Below, one piece after another: positions 54,893 through 64,000 of a stretch of DNA of 64,000 nucleotides. Source of the stretch: Mesostigma viride (lineage: Eukaryota; Streptophyta; Mesostigmatophyceae; Mesostigmatales; Mesostigmataceae); NCBI GenBank assembly GCA_009746045.1, contig RPFO01000229.1, positions 432,001 through 496,000 of the forward strand. Reading direction: 5' to 3'. The position numbers were made by a program, and so were the translations under genes. The notes beneath the pieces were generated by a model that saw nothing but the letters and a program-made list of their open reading frames with translations, was not told the origin of the DNA and did not search any database. The stretch's first letter is position 1, and each line of letters starts with the position of its first letter.

Positions 54893-56760
54893 GACAGCAA
54901 CAGCAGACGCAGCAGCAATCGCGACCGGTATTGACCCAGCATATGGGTAACTGGGACAGGGTACCTCCTACGCAGCGACCACCCTATGTGGAAGTCGTGC
55001 AGGAGGCTGATGAGGAGATAGAGGTCGCGGCTAGCCCGGTAGCTAGTTCGCCGTTTGCCCCTCCGGCTGAGTTCGTGCAATCCTCCCAATTGGGGGTAGG
55101 CCGCCCGCGCCTGACTCACCCTTGGGCAGGGCGTGGCCGCGGCGGGTCGGGGCTGGGTCATGGAAGGGATCCCCGTCGGGTCTCCTTTGGAGCGAACGAG
55201 AGCTGGTCGCGACCCCCGCCACGGGCGTTAGGGTCGGCGCACGTGCAGACCGATCCTGAGGACGCGGACTACGATCCCCCGGGCCCCTTCCCCACGGTAC
55301 CCACCTCCCTCCCCACAAGGAGCGCGCCCACCAACGCCAATTTCAGTCGGCTGCCCCTGGACGACCCCGGTTATGAGCATCCCACGTCCGTTCGCGTTCG
55401 GCGTGAGTCAGCCCCCTTTGCGTCACAGTGGGTGTCCGCTGACTACGCGCCCCGCCGAGAATCCGGCGACCTCGATCCCGAGCGTGAGGAGGACACCTTT
55501 GTGTCCCTACGTGGGCATGACCAGCCTGCAGGACGGGGCTCTCAACAGGAGATGCGGGCGCGTCGGCACGAGCCCCTCACCTTTTCCAGCCCCGCGTACT
55601 GCAGCAAGGGCGGCCCCTTGCGTCCTGACCCTGTCAAGGCCCCGCCTATGCCAGATTTTAAGGCGGTGCCCAAGCTCCATGCGGGCATGACTCCCCGTGA
55701 GATCGACGAGTGGGCCCGTATGTGGCAACAGTTGTACACCGTCTGGTGTGAACACCATGAGTGGCAGCTGGCCACCAAGGTTTTGATCCCCTACGTGGTG
55801 GTGAAGTGTATGGACCCATCAGTGGTCGGGATGCTTAACGTTGAGAGTGTGGCGGCCCAGTCATACCCGCAGACGGTCGAGGAACTGCACGAGCGCATCC
55901 GGCGCAAGCTCATCCCTCCCGGCTATCGACTGACCGAGCGGTTTGAGTTCGGCCGCCTACGTCAAGGCAACACTGACTTGGCGGAGTTCCTCACCACCTT
56001 TGACTCCTTTGCGGCGCGGCTGACCGGGGACCTGACGTGGACCGAGTACAAGATTCGGTTTTTGGAGGCCATCCATCCTGACCTCCTCGCTGAGGTTAAG
56101 AAGCACTATGCCGAGGTTCCCTGGGACAAGCTTGACATCCACGCTGTCCAGCAGTACCTTCTACAGGTGGCCGACGTCGTCAAGCAGCCGCGCTACACCA
56201 GCACCCGCCGGTTCGCCTCATCCACGATGACACGCCGTGTCCACTTCACTGAGGTGGAACCCGCCCCGTCGGAGGGGGAGGAGTCCAATGACGACGAGCA
56301 GCCGGCTGCCCAACTGCACGCCATCGATGCGTCCAAGGCCCGCTGTTTCATGTGTCACGAGGTCGGGCACCTCAAGAAGGATTGTCCGCGCCTCAAGGCG
56401 CGCACCAGCACGGCGACGGAGGCCACCAAGGAGGCCCCCACGTTTTCTGGTCCCGCCTTTGAGAGGCGCCCAGCGCCGGCAGCGCGGGATGCTCGCCCGC
56501 GCAACGCAGGCGCGCGGGCTGCCAAGCTGCGCGACGCGCGCACGCAGCCCAACCAGTTCCAGACACCCCGCTTCCCAGCGTCGTTCTCTCGGACAGTGCG
56601 CGAGCTCAATGAGATCCTGGCGCAGCAACAGGCGTCCGAGGCTGGAGGTGACGAGTATGAGGCGCTCAACCCCGGCGACGACGACGACTCGGATGAGGGG
56701 GAAGGGGGGACCGGAAGGTCGGACGAGGCGGCCTCCCGGCCCCGCGATCCTCGCGCATAG
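54520..56760 (+). CDS. gag: gag polyprotein
   Basis: 746 residues. The N-terminus is Lys/Ser/Arg-rich (MPKKKKQGGGN, SRRSSKSSRSSRGSRRS), then a Gln-rich stretch near residues 85-135. A capsid-like retrotransposon gag domain lies at about residues 385-560 (WARMWQQLYTVWCEHHEWQL, GRLRQGNTDLAEFLTTFDSF). A CCHC zinc knuckle starts at C609 (CFMCHEVGHLKKDC). The C-tail is Arg/Ala-rich, then acidic. TAG is at 56758-56760. pol follows in the -1 frame with a 109-base overlap. Confidence 0.9.
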
Positions 56761-59700
56761 TGCCCCTTCCCACAGGGGTAGAAGTAGGAGTAGAGTTAGT
56801 CAACCAGGTAGCACAGACGCCTGCACCAGATGTGGGCGCGGAGATAGCGTCAGTCAATAACGTAGATAGGACTGGCGGGCAGGCCCCAGAGGTCTCCCCG
56901 CTCTCTTCATATGCAGACGTGTCGGCGACCGAGGTCGACCACGTTTCAGCCAATCATGTAGATAGATCTGGCGGGCAGGCCCCAGAGGCCCCCCCGTCCG
57001 CTGCCTCACCAAGCACCAGAACACTGCTAGTTTTCAGCGGCGGACTGGCCCTCCCTACCACCACACTTGACCCGTTTCTGAAGGAGAAGACGATCCTGGA
57101 TGTTAAGTTTATGGTGGATACGGGGGCGACCACATCTTTTATCCATGAGGCCCTGGTGCGACGCGCTGGCTACACGATTCGACCGCACCCGACGCCCATC
57201 AACGTCCGGTATGCCGATGGTAACAAGCACCCGTCCCCTGGCCTCGTGGACCTCAAGGCGGTTGTCCAGGGCATACCAGTGGAGGTAACAGCCACAGTGG
57301 CGCCGCTGGGCGCAGCTGACATCATCCTGGGCGTTGATTGGCAGGACGCCCAGGACGTGACGATCAGTGTCAAGCGACGGGTGGTTTGGTTCCCTGATGG
57401 CTCCTTCTGGTGCCCACGGCACGAGTATCTGGCGCACGGCACCGAGGTGCACAACGTTCAGCACGACGCGGGGCCCGAGAAGCCACGACGCCATGCTTCT
57501 CAGATGCTGATGAGCAGCAAGACGCTCGCGCGCAACCTGCAGAAGGGCAAGGAGTACTACATGTACCGCCTTGACTCTGTGCCCCTGCTTGAGGAGCTGC
57601 TGGAGATCGGCACCGACTTCACTGACGACGAGATCGCGCGCTACAACGCCATCCTGGCCAAGCGGGAGAAGCTGTTCGACGAGTCTACACCGCAGTTTCC
57701 CCCGCCCCGTTCTGTGCTGCACCATATCCGCCTCAAGGAAGGCTTCGGGCCCACCACGTCCCCGATGTACCGGATGGGGCCAGTCGAGCTGATGGAGCTC
57801 AAGAAGATCCTGATGGCCCTCCTTGAGCGTGGTCTGATTGAGCCCAGTAACAGCCCTTTCTCCGCTGGGGTACTCCTAGTGCCCAAGCCTGGGGGCAAGT
57901 GGCGGCTCGTCACCGACTACAGGAAGCTCAACGCGATCACTGTCAAGTCCAAGTACCCGCTCCCGCGCATTGATGACATCTTCAATCGAGTACAGGGCGC
58001 CACCTGCTTCACGGTGATCGACTGCGCCGATGGGTTTTGGCAGCTCCGCATCGCTGAAGAGGACTGTCACAAGACGGCCTTCAATACGCCATACGGACAC
58101 TACCAGTTCCGTGTGGCGGCGATGGGGCTTTGCAACTCACCAGCCAGCTTCCAGATGCTCATGAACGACATCTTGCGGCCCGTCATGGGGACTGCACACC
58201 TGCCACAGGTATCCAGTGACCTGCGCGACCCTCGCAAGGGGGACAAGCCGCCCTGGTCCTGGAAACGCACTTGCGCTTTGGCCTATCTGGATGACATCCT
58301 GGTGTACTCCAAGACCTTCGAGGAGCACCTGGAGGACGTCGATATGGTCCTGCGCATTATGGAGGACGAGCATCTCTCGGCCCGCAGGGCTAAGGTCCGG
58401 GCGGGGCGCAGCGTCCCGTTCCTGGGCCACACGCTTTCAGCGGCAGGCGTGGCCACGGACCCGGAGAAGATCGCCTCTGTCCAACAGTGGCCAGCTCCGA
58501 CCGACGTGAAGGGCGTGCGTAGCTTCCTGGGGATTGCGTCATACTATCGACGCTTCATCCCCCGGTTTGCCACGATCGCGTCGCCCATCAACGCTCTCCT
58601 CAAGAAGGGCGTATCCTTCGTCTGGTCGGCACAGTGCCAGCAGGCCTTTGAGGCCCTCAAGGCCAGTTTGACCGCGGCACCCGTGCTCGTGCTCCCAGAC
58701 CCGTCCCTTCCTTTTGTGGTTGCGACGGATGCGAGCAAGGTGGCTATCGGCGGGGTCCTCTTGCAGGACCAAGGCAAGGGCTTGCAACCGGTTGAGTACA
58801 TCTCCCGCACAATGATCCCCGCCGAGCGGAACTATCCGGTCCACCAGCAAGAGCTGTTGGCTGTGGTCTACTGTTGCCACACATGGCGCCACCACCTGTT
58901 GGGCGCGCAGTTTGATGTTGCAGTCAGCGAGACAGGGGACCTCGACCCCGCCCGTTTGATTATTCACACGGACCATAGGCCCCTGACCCACCTCTTGACG
59001 CAGCCAAATCTGACGCCCCGTCAGGCCAGGTGGATGGAGTACCTTTCCCAGTTTGCCCCTTTTAAGATCCAGTATGTGAAGGGTGCGGACAACGTGGTGC
59101 CCGACGCCCTCTCCCGTCGTGCTGACTACTGGTTCTATGAGGACATGGGGGTGCTCCATACCACCTGTGAGGAGGCGCCTGGCGCCCCGCTCTACGATGA
59201 CCTCCCACGGTCGCCGCGGGCTCGCCACCTGTTTCACATGAGTCATACCACTCCGGATGCCTTGTCGCCCCCCGATGGCGACGACGACCAGCGCGTGGAC
59301 GCGCGGTCCCCCGGGGAAGGGGAGGGGTCCCACACACGGGTTCCCCTTGGCGCTGTGGCTCAGGCTCTTTTTCATCTGGAACCTCTTGGATCCCCGGTGG
59401 TCGTGTCTGAGTACCTACACTCGGCGCTGGACCAACCGGAGGAGGAGGACGAGGCCGATGCGTATACGGTCACTTCCCCCCTGGAGATGCTGATCAGCCG
59501 CTTCACGGTTACCGAGCCGGCCGCCTTGGAGGTGATCAAGTCACACCCCAAGATGATGGGCAGGCTCCCGTGCAAGTTCCAAGGGGGTCGCCTATACGTC
59601 ATGGTGCGCCCGGACACGTGGCGCCTCTACATACCCGAGCTCTGTCGAGCAGCCTTGCTCCACGAGCTCCACGACTCCCTAGTCGGCGGTCATCAGGGCA

Positions 59701-60986
59701 TTGGGCGGCTGCTACCAAGGGCACGTCGTCACTTCTACTGGCCTGGCATGAAGGACTACATTGCGGCCTATATACGCGAATGCCCGTCGTGCCAGATAGC
59801 CAAGTCCCAGAACACGGGTACTCAGGCTGTCCCAAAGACGCTACCTGATCCCCTGGGTCCCTGGGACTCGATCCAGATGGATTTCGTCGGCCCCTTTAAG
59901 AAGACCAAGAACGGCAACAGCAAGATCTTGGTGTTCGTGGACCGACTCACGCGCATGTGTCACCTGGCCCCCTGTCCGGCTGACCTCACGGCCGAGGGGT
60001 GTGCCAAACTGTACCTCAACCACGTCTTCCGGTTCCACGGGCTCAGCCGCCAGTTCATCTCGGACCGGGACACGCTCTTCACCGCCCGGTTCTGGCAGGA
60101 GTTCTTCGACTGCCTGGGAACCAAGGTGTCGCTAGGGACGGCTTATCACAGCTCGTCCTCCCATCTGGTGGAGCGACTCAACCGCACGGTACAGGAAACC
60201 ATGCGCCATTACACCGACGAGGTGGGCAGCAACTGGGAGGAGTTGCTGTGCTTGGTGGAGTTCTCCCTGAACAACGCACCACAGGCAGCCCATGGCCTAA
60301 CCCCGTTCTTTCTCAACACGGGAAGGCATCCGCTGACGCCGACCGACTTGCTGACGAGTCCGGCACTGGCGGAACCGGAGGTGCTGCGCACTACTCTGGC
60401 GGGCGTGAGCAGCCTGCTGGAAAAGATGCGCCAAGCTCACAACAGTGCGGTTAAAGGGTACCGGGCCGCTGCCGAGCGCAACATGGCTCGCGTGGAAGGC
60501 AAGCGGGACTCTAGAGCACCGGACATCGAGGTCGGGGACTGGGTCCTGGTAGAGGGACCCCAGCTCGGTCGATTCTCCCAGAAGGTGGAAGGGGAGCTCA
60601 AAACGAAGCTCCGGCCCATGTACCTGGGGCCCCACCAAGTGCTGGAGAAATGGGATGATGTCATGTTCAAGGTGGACGTGCCCATCTCATGGGGCACCGC
60701 AACAACCTTCCACCGCGACCAGCTCAAGCTGTACCACCAGAACTCGATCCAGGGTAGACTCAATCCCCCGGCTCCTGTGGAATACGATCCGGAGACAGGG
60801 GAACAGGAGGACGAGGTCGAGGAGATTGTCGCCCATCGCGATTTCGGGCGTGGTCGACAACGCCAATATCGGATCCGGTGGAAGTTCTCTCGATATGGGG
60901 CAGAGGCCTCTTGGCGGACGGAGAAGGAGCTCTCTGGCTGCAAGCGGTTGCTAGACGCGTACAAGAAGGTCCACAGGTTGCAATAG
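56760..60986 (+). CDS. pol: pol polyprotein (PR, RT, RNase H, IN, chromodomain)
   Basis: 1408 residues from a GTG at 56760. The frame is open from 56652, so entry by -1 frameshift from gag is more likely than a GTG start. Protease active site is VDTGATTSF with D120. RT includes YLDDILVYS with Y509. RNase H starts near residue 655 (VATDASKVAIGG). The integrase HHCC finger is at about 967-1015, and the catalytic D, D, E core shows exactly 35 residues between the second D (ISDRD) and E (LVERLNR). A chromodomain-like end lies at about 1345-1395 (IVAHRDFGRGRQRQYRIRW). All catalytic motifs appear intact, so the element may be active. Confidence 0.93.
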   Translation: MPLPTGVEVGVELVNQVAQTPAPDVGAEIASVNNVDRTGGQAPEVSPLSSYADVSATEVDHVSANHVDRSGGQAPEAPPSAASPSTRTLLVFSGGLALPTTTLDPFLKEKTILDVKFMVDTGATTSFIHEALVRRAGYTIRPHPTPINVRYADGNKHPSPGLVDLKAVVQGIPVEVTATVAPLGAADIILGVDWQDAQDVTISVKRRVVWFPDGSFWCPRHEYLAHGTEVHNVQHDAGPEKPRRHASQMLMSSKTLARNLQKGKEYYMYRLDSVPLLEELLEIGTDFTDDEIARYNAILAKREKLFDESTPQFPPPRSVLHHIRLKEGFGPTTSPMYRMGPVELMELKKILMALLERGLIEPSNSPFSAGVLLVPKPGGKWRLVTDYRKLNAITVKSKYPLPRIDDIFNRVQGATCFTVIDCADGFWQLRIAEEDCHKTAFNTPYGHYQFRVAAMGLCNSPASFQMLMNDILRPVMGTAHLPQVSSDLRDPRKGDKPPWSWKRTCALAYLDDILVYSKTFEEHLEDVDMVLRIMEDEHLSARRAKVRAGRSVPFLGHTLSAAGVATDPEKIASVQQWPAPTDVKGVRSFLGIASYYRRFIPRFATIASPINALLKKGVSFVWSAQCQQAFEALKASLTAAPVLVLPDPSLPFVVATDASKVAIGGVLLQDQGKGLQPVEYISRTMIPAERNYPVHQQELLAVVYCCHTWRHHLLGAQFDVAVSETGDLDPARLIIHTDHRPLTHLLTQPNLTPRQARWMEYLSQFAPFKIQYVKGADNVVPDALSRRADYWFYEDMGVLHTTCEEAPGAPLYDDLPRSPRARHLFHMSHTTPDALSPPDGDDDQRVDARSPGEGEGSHTRVPLGAVAQALFHLEPLGSPVVVSEYLHSALDQPEEEDEADAYTVTSPLEMLISRFTVTEPAALEVIKSHPKMMGRLPCKFQGGRLYVMVRPDTWRLYIPELCRAALLHELHDSLVGGHQGIGRLLPRARRHFYWPGMKDYIAAYIRECPSCQIAKSQNTGTQAVPKTLPDPLGPWDSIQMDFVGPFKKTKNGNSKILVFVDRLTRMCHLAPCPADLTAEGCAKLYLNHVFRFHGLSRQFISDRDTLFTARFWQEFFDCLGTKVSLGTAYHSSSSHLVERLNRTVQETMRHYTDEVGSNWEELLCLVEFSLNNAPQAAHGLTPFFLNTGRHPLTPTDLLTSPALAEPEVLRTTLAGVSSLLEKMRQAHNSAVKGYRAAAERNMARVEGKRDSRAPDIEVGDWVLVEGPQLGRFSQKVEGELKTKLRPMYLGPHQVLEKWDDVMFKVDVPISWGTATTFHRDQLKLYHQNSIQGRLNPPAPVEYDPETGEQEDEVEEIVAHRDFGRGRQRQYRIRWKFSRYGAEASWRTEKELSGCKRLLDAYKKVHRLQ

Positions 60987-61043
60987 AGGTATGTACATAC
61001 ACTTAGAGGTATGTACATACACATAGAGGTATGTACATACCAC
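60984..61043 (+). repeat. 20-bp direct repeat x3 bridging pol stop and ORF3 start
   Basis: TAGAGGTATGTACATACACT, then copies ending CACA and CCAC, start at 60984, 61004 and 61024. Each contains the palindrome GTATGTACATAC. The first supplies the pol stop codon and the third the ATG of the next ORF. Confidence 0.93.
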
Positions 61044-63238
61044 AGGTACACAGTACACTAGTCGGTATGACACACCGGTACTCACAGGTGTTGCCTCGCT
61101 GCTCGTGGTCATTCCTTGTACAACAGACGGGCTCCCCAGAGGAGACTCGATCCAGCCCCAGAGGCAGCCCCAGAGGCAGTGATTCCAGCAGTCCCTTGGT
61201 GCGGTTCACACCCCCAGCCTCCCCAGAGGAGCCGGCAGGGTTCGTGCCAACTTGGACCAGTTTTGGCAAGAGGCGACGGTCGGAAGACATGAAGGAGCAG
61301 GGGTCGGATATAGCCGCGACCGCCAACGAGAACAACCGTGAGACCTTTAATCCGCGGACGTTTCTGCCCGACTACGGCCAGGAGGGCGTGTTCTTGGCGC
61401 GTCGACGGCGCAGGCACGGCAAGGCCGATCAAGACTACCTGGCCTCCTCGGTTCTGGAGTGGCCCCGCGATCGACACGAGAAGTTCCGCAAATCCGTGCA
61501 AAGGCATTGCGGGTTCAAAGTCGAGACCCGGACGGCGATTCGAGGGAATGTGGCGGTAGGGACAGCTTGGGAGGACCACGCACCCAGCTGTGCCTGCGAC
61601 CGTTGCGTGACTACGGTGTCGGCCCTCATGGCCTACCCACGCCTCATGTTCTTGCTCGTCGCACCGGCACGACGTCAGACCCTGCAGTGGGCCTACCGGG
61701 GTTTGCCGCCAGACGGGGCCTTACGGGGCCCGTTCTGCACCACCAACGGCCAGTACTCCCTTCGGCAGGCGCTGGACCGTATCGTGGAATTGGACGAGGC
61801 GGATGATCGCGGAGGGGAGGGCCCCGATGATGAGGAATACGGGAGTGAAGACGACGACCTGTTTCCGCCGCGTCCGGCGCCCCGGGAACCTGCCCCCTCA
61901 GCCGGCAACGCCTCGCGCGACCCCCGCCGCCGTGAGAACTCGGGTGACCGCAGCTCACAGGACGCGTCCCGCTCCAGAGAGGCTTCCCAGGGTGTGGGTG
62001 TACGCCCGGGGGCGCGTGAGGAGGAAAGGTCCTTTCGGCGGACCTGGGACCAGGCAACGGCCCACCAACGACCACACTCGGGGTCGCGGTCGCCAAAGAC
62101 GGCCCCAGAGGTCGTACCCTCGGCTGGTCGTGGCAAGGCGGTGGCGGACACGTCTACTGCACAGGCCCAACGTTCGACCCCAGAGGTCGCACCATCGGCT
62201 AATCGTGGCAAGTCTGTTGCGGACCCATCTACCGCGAAGACCCAACGATCGACCCCAGAGGTCGCTCCGCCAGAAGCCAGTGGTACGGCTGTCCCCGGCC
62301 CGTCGTCCGTGCAGTCAACACGGTCGAATACTGAGGTAGAAATTGCTCAACCTGCGGGTCGCGGTCAGGTGCCAGAAGTTCAGGCGCTCGCGCCAGCAAT
62401 TCCGGGCCCGCCGCCCTGTCACCAGGGGTTTGCGCCGGTTGTGCCATGGACGATGGGGGACTACATCCGGCCGCTGCCCGGTCGCACTGTCACCTACGGG
62501 GGCAGACGCCCCCGCATGGAGATTTTATCGGTGGCTTGGCATCGGGACGCGGACATCCAGCTGCGGGCTCCATACGAGTGTGGGGGCCATGCGCTAGCGT
62601 TTACTCCAGGGCCCTGGTGTTACAAGGACCGAGGGGCGTACATGGAATTGCTGAGAGTGGACCTGTATCCCCACATCCCCCACCGGGTGCCTCGGCAGAT
62701 CACCCCTGGTGAGCCCTTTCCGTTCAGTGTGGATGGGGTGACGCGTTACGCCCCGGAGGGCGATCATTGGGATTACCATGTGGCGGGTTTCCCCCGTGTG
62801 GTGAAGCCCCCCAAGCTGGCTCCGAACGCTTTGGCGTTCCTGCACGGCGTCGCCCCCGACTTCATGGATGATCGCTTGGGCCCGCCGGCAACGGAGGTCG
62901 ATCTGGGACAGGTGGCCACCGTGATGCTGGGTATGGGGGAAACATATGTGGCGGATTACCGCTGTGGGGTAGTGGACAGGAACGTCAAGTCCCTTCTGTT
63001 CACCTTCCCGGAGTACATGGCCGCCTTCCTCTCCATGTGGCCTCCCAACGCGTGGGACCGTTTGTCCCTGTCCGGACGCCGTGGCACTGGCAAGCCGGAG
63101 CAGTGGGCCTTCGAGGAGGATCTCCTGAGGTTCCCAGGGACTCGGGGCCCCCAGGCCACGGAGCACGGCGAGCGAGTCTATCGGTGGGCGTACCAGCAGC
63201 AGCAGATGGTGCGGGACAGGCGAGGCCATGGCCGCTGA
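61031..63238 (+). CDS. ORF3 in env position, unrecognised
   Basis: 735 residues in a different frame from pol. An alternative start is 61067 (MTHRYSQVLPRC). The N-third is basic and polar with a Cys/His cluster (HCGFKVETRT, CACDRCVTTV). The middle is disordered, with about three 25-residue repeats (TPEVAPSANRGKSVADPS type, 62100-62330). The C-terminal 250 residues look globular and aromatic-rich (LSVAWHRDADIQLRAPYECG, WDYHVAGFPRVVKPPKLAPN). No signal peptide, membrane helix or fusion-type segment is visible, so it does not look like an envelope protein. It could be a nucleic-acid-binding accessory protein. Function unknown. Confidence 0.75.
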   Translation: MYIPQVHSTLVGMTHRYSQVLPRCSWSFLVQQTGSPEETRSSPRGSPRGSDSSSPLVRFTPPASPEEPAGFVPTWTSFGKRRRSEDMKEQGSDIAATANENNRETFNPRTFLPDYGQEGVFLARRRRRHGKADQDYLASSVLEWPRDRHEKFRKSVQRHCGFKVETRTAIRGNVAVGTAWEDHAPSCACDRCVTTVSALMAYPRLMFLLVAPARRQTLQWAYRGLPPDGALRGPFCTTNGQYSLRQALDRIVELDEADDRGGEGPDDEEYGSEDDDLFPPRPAPREPAPSAGNASRDPRRRENSGDRSSQDASRSREASQGVGVRPGAREEERSFRRTWDQATAHQRPHSGSRSPKTAPEVVPSAGRGKAVADTSTAQAQRSTPEVAPSANRGKSVADPSTAKTQRSTPEVAPPEASGTAVPGPSSVQSTRSNTEVEIAQPAGRGQVPEVQALAPAIPGPPPCHQGFAPVVPWTMGDYIRPLPGRTVTYGGRRPRMEILSVAWHRDADIQLRAPYECGGHALAFTPGPWCYKDRGAYMELLRVDLYPHIPHRVPRQITPGEPFPFSVDGVTRYAPEGDHWDYHVAGFPRVVKPPKLAPNALAFLHGVAPDFMDDRLGPPATEVDLGQVATVMLGMGETYVADYRCGVVDRNVKSLLFTFPEYMAAFLSMWPPNAWDRLSLSGRRGTGKPEQWAFEEDLLRFPGTRGPQATEHGERVYRWAYQQQQMVRDRRGHGR

Positions 63239-63510
63239 CCAGGAGGGTCGGCGGTGGTACGGTGATAGCTGGAAGGATTCCATTATTTGACTACGTCAAG
63301 GCTTGCCCCTGTGTGGCAAGTTCTGGGGGAATTGGTTTTACTAGTCCGATGGGTGAACATGGGCTGGGACATAGTACCCCTATGGTCAATCTGATTTTTG
63401 CCCTGCGTGGCAAGTAGAATAACCCTGTGTGGTTAGTAGCATGTTTGTTGTGTGCTTTCTCTCTTTAGTTGCTGGTCCTTATCTACATGACGGTAGGGAC
63501 TACCGTCCCC
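63239..63510 (+). other. Element 3' untranslated region
   Basis: No ORF. The word CTGTGTGGCAAG/CTGCGTGGCAAG repeats around 63308-63418. Confidence 0.5.
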
Positions 63511-63526
63511 CGGGGAGGGGGAGGAG
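63511..63526 (+). other. Polypurine tract
   Basis: CGGGGAGGGGGAGGAG lies immediately before the TG of the 3' LTR, the expected plus-strand primer site. Confidence 0.85.
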
Positions 63527-64000
63527 TGTTGCGAACCCGACCCTTGGAACGGGCGCAACAATGGAATAAATTATGTATTTTGGCTTGTTGTCATAGTCCG
63601 TAGGACTTTGGGACTCATTTCGGGACTTAATTTGGGAATTGTCCCTTGGTCAGGACTTTTGTATGGAACTATGATAGTTTGTGTGATTCGGACCGGTTAT
63701 TTTGGGCCTAGGTTGATGTACGAGATCTTCTAGAGCTAGTAAGCCGGTGCAGTCGCGCCGCGCTGCGTACTTTATAGCTGGTTGAGATATTGTACCCATG
63801 CGTGGATTCTGTAGCCTGGCGAGGGTCGATGTCGACCCGAGGATCTTGTGTGGACTGCATGTTTCGGAATTCTCTGGAAGGCCGGCGCCATGTCGGCGCC
63901 CCTTGCCAGCCTGGTGGCAGACCTAGGTGAAATTGGTCCGAGGACGAGAGTCTCGTCCTCTTGGTTCGGAATAAAGTGTGTGTTTTCACCTGTCTGAACC
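63527..64000 (+). repeat. 3' LTR (truncated by window end)
   Basis: 474 bases, with no difference from 52671-53144 found by eye. Confidence 0.93.

Larger units (their letters stand above)
52671..64000 (+). mobile_element. Ty3/gypsy LTR retrotransposon with chromodomain (3' end beyond window)
   Basis: 5' LTR 52671-53356, primer-binding site, four ORFs, polypurine tract and 3' LTR from 63527. PR-RT-RNaseH-IN order and a C-terminal chromodomain place it with chromovirus-type Ty3/gypsy elements. The visible 474 bases of the 3' LTR look identical to the 5' LTR, so insertion is recent. If the LTRs are equal in length the element ends near 64212. Left flank before TG is GTACA. Confidence 0.93.

Noticed and set aside
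54757-55161. Minus-strand Leu/Arg-rich ORF opposite gag
   Set aside because: Mirror of the Gln-rich CAG-type codons of gag.
61031-63238. Envelope gene
   Set aside because: Position fits, but no signal peptide, transmembrane or fusion-like hydrophobic segment is visible.

Overview
Nuclear DNA of a eukaryote with GT-AG introns, most likely a chlorophyte green alga (prasinophyte-type). The evidence is GC-rich exons, hydroxyproline-glycoprotein-like proline blocks, very repeat-rich introns, and both LINE and Ty3/gypsy retroelements. A species cannot be named from this sequence alone. No rRNA, CRISPR array or bona fide tRNA gene was seen.

Layout. (1) 145-13246 (+): the 3' part of a large split gene for a single-pass surface protein, with four bacterial-type Ig-like repeats, a laminin-G-like domain split by a proline-rich insert, Cys-rich modules, one membrane helix and a long acidic tail. 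Two single-base homopolymer frameshifts interrupt it. (2) 13.2-24.9 kb: intergenic DNA and a LINE graveyard, with three ORF1 relics, a C-terminal RT relic, large inverted repeats and satellites. (3) 24952-33478 (-): a split gene or genes of unrecognised family, inferred from exons whose splice phases mostly agree. (4) 34532-38372 (+): an organellar, probably mitochondrial, GrpE/Mge1 gene of six exons. (5) 38.4-52.6 kb: satellites, two copies of a TTAA-flanked terminal-inverted-repeat DNA element, many LINE fragments, and a tRNA-derived SINE-like family, one copy of which has a clear target-site duplication. (6) 52671 to beyond 64000 (+): a young Ty3/gypsy chromovirus-type LTR retrotransposon with LTRs that look identical, an RNase H1 hybrid-binding-domain-like ORF, gag, pol, and an unrecognised 735-residue ORF in the env position.

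The main unusual pattern is that introns of three independent genes carry degenerate or tandem copies of the adjoining exon edge together with its splice site (exon-edge echoes). The extreme case is a ten-copy in-frame 54-bp array of exon end plus 5' splice site in the GrpE gene. This fits intron birth and growth by tandem duplication across splice junctions, and could generate alternative isoforms.

Exon limits were set by eye from reading frame, GT/AG and phase agreement. No RNA data or database search was available.
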